A model generated the notes under the pieces. The model did not search any database. It was not told the DNA's origin and saw nothing but the letters and a program-made list of their open reading frames with translations. Shown piece after piece: positions 60,201-64,000 of a stretch of DNA of 64,000 bases. A program made the position numbers and the translations under genes. Origin of the DNA: CAZMGV01 sp964565925 (GTDB taxonomy: Bacteria; JAGRBM01; JAHCIT01); assembly GCA_964565925.1 (NCBI GenBank), contig CAZMGV010000003.1, positions 124,001-188,000 of the forward strand, in the 5' to 3' direction. The stretch's first letter is position 1. Each line of letters starts with the position of its first letter.

Positions 60201-62072
60201 TTGTCAGCACCCCAAACGCCCGGCGAAAAATCCGCTTCCGGTCCGTCTACGACGGGACCGTCCGCAACGCGCCCGCCCGCCGCCGACCCGTCAGGGTTCA
60301 GCTTTCACCGGAAGGCCTCGCCCGCGAAGCTGCTGGAGTCGCCCGAGGCGGGCGCGCTCGTCGTCGGCGCTTTCGTGGGACTGGTCGCGATCCTCTTTAC
60401 CGAATCGGTGCGCCACGTCCGGCACCTTCTGATAATGCTCACCGGCCTCGATGGCCACGACTGGACCCCGGAGGGCCTTGTCCGGCTGGTCGTGATCGTC
60501 GGGGTGGGATGCGCCGGGGCGACGGCGCTGGGCGTCTGGCTGCTCGGTGAAGCCGCCCCGGGCGGCATGAACGTGTCGATCGCACGCTACCACGACGGGA
60601 AAAGCCTCAGAACCCGGACGCTCTGGTACAAGCTGGTCCAGGCGGCGCTCGCGCTGGGTTCCGGAAGCGCCGGCGGCGGCGAAGGCCCCATCGGCTACAT
60701 GGGCGGCGTCGCGGGCTCCACGGTCGTGAAGGTGATGAAACTTCCGCCCCAGTCCCGCCGGGCGCTGCTGGCGGCCGGCATGGGGGCCGGTATCGCGTCG
60801 CTGTTCAAGGCGCCGATGGCGGGCGCGATCTTCGCCGCCGAAGTGCTCTACAACGCCATGGGGATCGAGGCGAAAGTCCTGTTCGTCTCCGTGCCCGCCT
60901 GCGCGGCGGCGTTCTGCGTCTACGCCACCATGTACGGGTTCGATCCGGCGCTGCCCATTACGGCCCAGCCGTTCGATCACCCGGCGGAACTGGTCGGCTA
61001 CGCCGTGCTCGGAATTGCGTGCGCGCTGCTGGGCCGCCTGTTCCACTGGGCCATACACGAGGTCTTGCACCTCTCGGGCTCGGGTCTCAGGCGTATTCTC
61101 TTTGCGCTCGCGGGCGGCTTCCTCGTCGCCGGAACCATCGCCGCGCTGATCTCCGCGGGCACGCCGGTGGAGAAAGCCATGGCGCTCATGGCGGACGGCT
61201 ACGCGCTGTTCGGCGAAGGCGCCCTCGACCCGTCGCTGAAGGACGCCGTCCTTGTGCTCGGCGCGGCGATCTGCATCCGGCTCGTGTTCCCCGCCATCGG
61301 CATCGGCACCGGAACGGGGATCGGCGACTTCGCCCCGGCGGTCACCCTGGGCGGCCTCACGGGCGCGCTCGTGTCGCACACGATGATGCTCCTCTATCCG
61401 CCGTTCGCGCCGCCCGTGGCAGCCTCGGCCGTGGTCGGCATGGCGGCGTTCTACGGCGGCCTGTCGCGGGCGCCCATTTCAGGAGTGCTGCTCGTCTCGG
61501 AAATCACCGGCCGCTACACGCTCATGATCCCCGCCCTGTGGACCTCGATGATCGCGTTCAGGCTGCTGGGCAGGACGTCCTTCTACAGCGCCCAGAAGGA
61601 GCGCCCCGACCCGACCGAGGACCTGTGGCGCAAGCCCACCGGCGAAGACCTTCCGGTCGGAGACATACTGCCCCCTGCCCGGACGCCCATCCCGGTGTTC
61701 GCGCCGGAAGCTCCCGCCACCCGGCTGATACTTCTCGACGTTCCGATCGCGGCCATCATGGATATCCCCCCGGCTGCCGGTAGCGCCGTCACCGCGGCCG
61801 CCCCGCGTTTCCTCCTCAAGTCCGACATTGAAAACCACCGCCAGCTGAACGTGGACGTGCATCTGATGAAGGCGTCCGAGCTGGCCCGCAGCGACCTGGC
61901 CGCGGTGAGCGAAGACGATGCCCTGTCGAGCGCCTTCGCGGCCATGCTGCGGGAAGGCGTCAATGCGCTGCCGGTGAGGCTGAAAGCCGGCGGCTACACG
62001 GCACTCACCCGGGACGAGATCCTGAAACACCTCAGACTCGGCCCAGGTGGCGACAACGGGTCCGGAATCTGA
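60201..62072 (+). CDS. ClC-type chloride channel/transporter
   Basis: 623 residues from TTG 60201, which has AAAGGA about 8 bases upstream. A GTG at 60111 lies inside the terminator and is unlikely. About ten to twelve membrane helices occupy 45-450. Motifs: GSGSAGGGEGPIGYMGG at the second ion-site loop (usually GREGP), and GTGIGDFAPAVTLGG at the third (usually GIFAP). The gating Glu is retained. The C-terminal 150 residues include a CBS-like domain (DLAAVSEDDALSSAFAAMLREGVNALPV). Confidence 0.9.
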   Translation: MSAPQTPGEKSASGPSTTGPSATRPPAADPSGFSFHRKASPAKLLESPEAGALVVGAFVGLVAILFTESVRHVRHLLIMLTGLDGHDWTPEGLVRLVVIVGVGCAGATALGVWLLGEAAPGGMNVSIARYHDGKSLRTRTLWYKLVQAALALGSGSAGGGEGPIGYMGGVAGSTVVKVMKLPPQSRRALLAAGMGAGIASLFKAPMAGAIFAAEVLYNAMGIEAKVLFVSVPACAAAFCVYATMYGFDPALPITAQPFDHPAELVGYAVLGIACALLGRLFHWAIHEVLHLSGSGLRRILFALAGGFLVAGTIAALISAGTPVEKAMALMADGYALFGEGALDPSLKDAVLVLGAAICIRLVFPAIGIGTGTGIGDFAPAVTLGGLTGALVSHTMMLLYPPFAPPVAASAVVGMAAFYGGLSRAPISGVLLVSEITGRYTLMIPALWTSMIAFRLLGRTSFYSAQKERPDPTEDLWRKPTGEDLPVGDILPPARTPIPVFAPEAPATRLILLDVPIAAIMDIPPAAGSAVTAAAPRFLLKSDIENHRQLNVDVHLMKASELARSDLAAVSEDDALSSAFAAMLREGVNALPVRLKAGGYTALTRDEILKHLRLGPGGDNGSGI

Positions 62073-62092
62073 AAACCGAAAGATGAAAACAG

Positions 62093-62119
62093 AAAAGGAC
62101 GCCCGCCGGGCGTCCTTTT
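62093..62119. terminator. bidirectional terminator between convergent genes
   Basis: AAAAGGACGCCC and GGGCGTCCTTTT form a perfect 12-bp stem with a 3-base loop. Each strand ends in a short T run. It separates the ClC gene from the convergent FG-GAP gene. Confidence 0.92.
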
Positions 62120-62139
62120 CAGGCTGACAGCAGCCGCCG

Positions 62140-63729
62140 TTAGTGGCTGAGCAGCACCCGGAGCGTCCCGTCATGGGCGCCTTCGCCGCCGTAGCGGATC
62201 ACCAGATCCATCTTCTTGTCGCCGTTCAAATCCACCGGCAGCGCGAAGAACGACGCCTGCGGGACCTCGATCTCGCGGCAGTCGTCGCCCCAGCCGTCCT
62301 TCTCCTTCGTCGTCAGGCAGAGCCGGTAGCCGTCGGGCCCTTCCGACTGGAACAGGTCCGGCAGGCCGTCGCGGTTGAAATCCTGGTCGAGCAGGAACGC
62401 CGTGATGAGCCCTGAGCCCTGGTGCGACAGGTCGAAGTCGAACGGGATCTTCTGCGTGACGTCCGGGTCGTCGCTGAAGATGCCGTTCTTGGAATAGTGG
62501 ACGTGATAGTTGATCTTGAGCGTGCCGAACATCCAGATCCGGGCGAGCTGCCAGAAGCCGAACGGAATCTCCTGGTAGACGAGGTCCAGCGCCCCGTCGC
62601 CGTTGGCGTCCACCAGGTAGGGACGTTCCGAGAAGTTGTCGATGTGGAAGATCTGGTCCGGGCTGGCGGCGAACTTGCCGCCCCGGTTGATGAACACCGA
62701 GAACTCAGAGAGCAGTTCCGGTCCGCTCAGATCCGCGATCGTCACCTTGGAGAGCAGCACGTCCGCCTTGCCGTCCTTGTTGATGTCGGCGATCTGGATC
62801 CGCGTGATCGGCGCCAGGTGGCCGTGCCGCATGACTTCCTCGATGCCGTAACGGGCGAAATCCCACGTTTCGGCCGTGTCGCTGAAGTTGCCGTCCTCTT
62901 TCGCGCGGAAGATCTGGATGCGGTCGTGGCGGCCGATGATGAGGTCCTTCTTCCCGTCGCCGTCGTAGTCGGCCAGGAACTCCTCGGGCAGCATCTGCAC
63001 GAGCCGCGTCGTGCCGTACTCCATGCGGGCGAAGATCAGGTTGCCTTCCCAGATGTTGGAGATCTCGGTGTCGAGCGGGACCGGGAGTATCTGCCGGATG
63101 CGCCATTCGCGGCCGCCGGCGGTGGCGCTGGCGGCGATGCCGTCCTGCGCCTCCGTCTTCATCAGCTTGAAGAAATACCACTGGTCGGAGTCGGGGATCA
63201 TGATCTCGTCGATCCCGTCGCCGTCGTAGTCCCTGAACAGGTCGCGCGAGACGACCGACGTGGCGTCGGGCGCCGTAAAGACGCTGCGCACGGAGATGAT
63301 CCGCTTGGGTTCATCCGAGAACCGGCCCTCCGAGAACGAATAGCTGAAGACCCCTTCGGAGGTGACGAAGCCGATGTCGGGGCCCGGGGTCGCCGGGTCG
63401 ACGTCGCCCACGTCATAGACGACCGCGCGGTCGCTGATCCGGACGCTCTGGTCGGGGGATTTGGAGAACCCCTCCCTGGTCTGGAGGAACAGGTCGAAAT
63501 ACTTCTCGACCTTGCGGTCCTTCTCGAGAATCTTGGTCCGCATGTCGACCAGATCCAGCAGTCCGTCGCCGTTGAAGTCGGCCCACCGGACGTTGCGGAT
63601 CTTGTCGCCCGCGACGGCCTCGAACTGGTTGTAGGGATAGTCGTCGCCCGCCCGTGCGCTCAAGGGCAGCAGGGCGGCGAGTGCTAGCGCCGCAAAACCG
63701 GCGATCGTGGCGTTTCTGGAAGTCGGCAT
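62140..63729 (-). CDS. secreted FG-GAP/VCBS repeat protein
   Basis: 529 residues from ATG 63729. Signal peptide 1-26 (SARAG). At least seven calcium-binding DxNxDGxxD loops, for example DFNGDGLLDLV, DYDGDGIDEI, DYDGDGKKDLI, DINKDGKADV, DANGDGALDLV, DFNRDGLPDLF and DLNGDKKMDLV, which build a beta-propeller. Such proteins are exported and bind Ca. Function unknown. Frame upstream of the ATG is open but has no conserved sequence. Confidence 0.92.
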   Translation of the reverse strand: MPTSRNATIAGFAALALAALLPLSARAGDDYPYNQFEAVAGDKIRNVRWADFNGDGLLDLVDMRTKILEKDRKVEKYFDLFLQTREGFSKSPDQSVRISDRAVVYDVGDVDPATPGPDIGFVTSEGVFSYSFSEGRFSDEPKRIISVRSVFTAPDATSVVSRDLFRDYDGDGIDEIMIPDSDQWYFFKLMKTEAQDGIAASATAGGREWRIRQILPVPLDTEISNIWEGNLIFARMEYGTTRLVQMLPEEFLADYDGDGKKDLIIGRHDRIQIFRAKEDGNFSDTAETWDFARYGIEEVMRHGHLAPITRIQIADINKDGKADVLLSKVTIADLSGPELLSEFSVFINRGGKFAASPDQIFHIDNFSERPYLVDANGDGALDLVYQEIPFGFWQLARIWMFGTLKINYHVHYSKNGIFSDDPDVTQKIPFDFDLSHQGSGLITAFLLDQDFNRDGLPDLFQSEGPDGYRLCLTTKEKDGWGDDCREIEVPQASFFALPVDLNGDKKMDLVIRYGGEGAHDGTLRVLLSH

Positions 63730-63850
63730 AAGTCCCCTCTTTGTTTTCCCGTCGTCTGTATGGAGTCGGCTGCAAACAAGGGAAAGGCGCGGATGCACAC
63801 GCAGCCGCGCCTTTCGCGCTTTACAGGCCGTCACATAGCGTGTGAGGCCC

Positions 63851-64000
63851 TTAGATTACCCCGCGCCCCATTTTACTCAAGACATTTTCCATGTTCTTGC
63901 GTTCGTTATCCGACAGCCGGGCGAACAGCGCCTTGCTGTAGTTGTCCACCTGGCCCTGCACGCCCTGCTGCAGCGCGACACCCTTGGGGGCTGCGCTGAT
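63851..64000 (-). CDS. MarR-family-like regulator, 3' fragment
   Basis: Last 49 codons of a gene that begins beyond the window. The sequence ends ISAAPKGVALQQ...LFARLSDNERKNMENVLSKM, the typical C-terminal helix pair of MarR regulators (T-x-x-G, then L..L..xE...l...L). The DNA-binding part lies outside the window. Confidence 0.7.
   Translation of the reverse strand: MSAAPKGVALQQGVQGQVDNYSKALFARLSDNERKNMENVLSKMGRGVI

Noticed and set aside
1..64000. CRISPR array, tRNA gene, insertion sequence or prophage
   Set aside because: No direct-repeat/spacer series, no tRNA cloverleaf with a T-loop GTTCRA pattern in context, and no transposase, integrase or phage structural gene was seen.

Overview
The window is a dense, GC-rich (about 65% where I counted) chromosomal segment of a Gram-negative bacterium. 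The evidence for an outer membrane is a TonB-dependent receptor, a TonB/ExbB/ExbD set, several predicted lipoproteins and murein hydrolases. Gene content (DUF971, DUF1285 and DUF5718-like proteins, a PilZ-like protein with an alpha-helical repeat, several sensor kinases, PhoX) fits a Deltaproteobacteria/Myxococcota-like or related environmental lineage. That placement is inference. Gaps are short and many genes overlap by 1-4 bases. The only gene-free stretch over 300 bases holds the RNase P RNA gene. I see no tRNA, rRNA operon, CRISPR array, transposase, integrase or prophage genes.

Layout. 0-2 kb: the 3' end of a leucyl aminopeptidase and an archaeal-type (type II) GAPDH homologue. 2-6.4 kb: a phosphate-starvation unit on the minus strand, made of a PhoX-family phosphatase behind a well-placed Pho box and a secreted diheme cytochrome. 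6.4-15.3 kb: cell wall amidase, M23 endopeptidase, K+ channel with an RCK domain, RNase G, alpha/beta hydrolase, a YbiT-type ABC-F protein with a lost second Walker A, and a membrane metallophosphoesterase. 15.2-19 kb: ribD-ribE-ribBA-apaG on the minus strand, divergent from rnpB, whose promoter and P1 helix define both ends. 19.4-24.5 kb: a patchier region with a lipoprotein whose 5' end is made of a palindromic repeat, an AT-rich orphan gene, mog, a metal-chelate binding protein without a signal peptide, and two copies of a TGTCA...TGACA inverted repeat.

24.5-36 kb: a Cys-cluster protein coupled to an SGNH-like protein with an altered nucleophile motif, a DUF971 protein, isochorismatase-like hydrolase, a coupled radical SAM/alkaline phosphatase-superfamily pair, DCC protein, PilZ-like protein, two tandem serine beta-lactamase/esterase paralogues, and a lipoprotein pair. 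36-46 kb: SDR-like and aldehyde dehydrogenase genes, TonB-dependent receptor facing a YfiR-like gene, M3 oligopeptidase, and small membrane or lipoprotein genes. 46-57 kb: a signalling island with a hybrid kinase, a diguanylate cyclase, and then an ordered chemosensory row MCP-CheW-CheY-CheA-(REC-PAS-PAS-HisKA without ATPase)-(PAS-HisKA-HATPase). 57-60 kb: a proline-rich membrane protein divergent from exbB-exbD-tonB. 60-64 kb: a ClC channel, an FG-GAP/VCBS repeat protein, and the 3' end of a MarR-like regulator.

The observations most worth following are the Pho box ahead of phoX, the split kinase pair in the chemosensory row, the ABC-F protein with one degraded ATP site, the SGNH-like protein, the coupled radical SAM/phosphatase pair, and the AT-rich orphan flanked by repeat elements.
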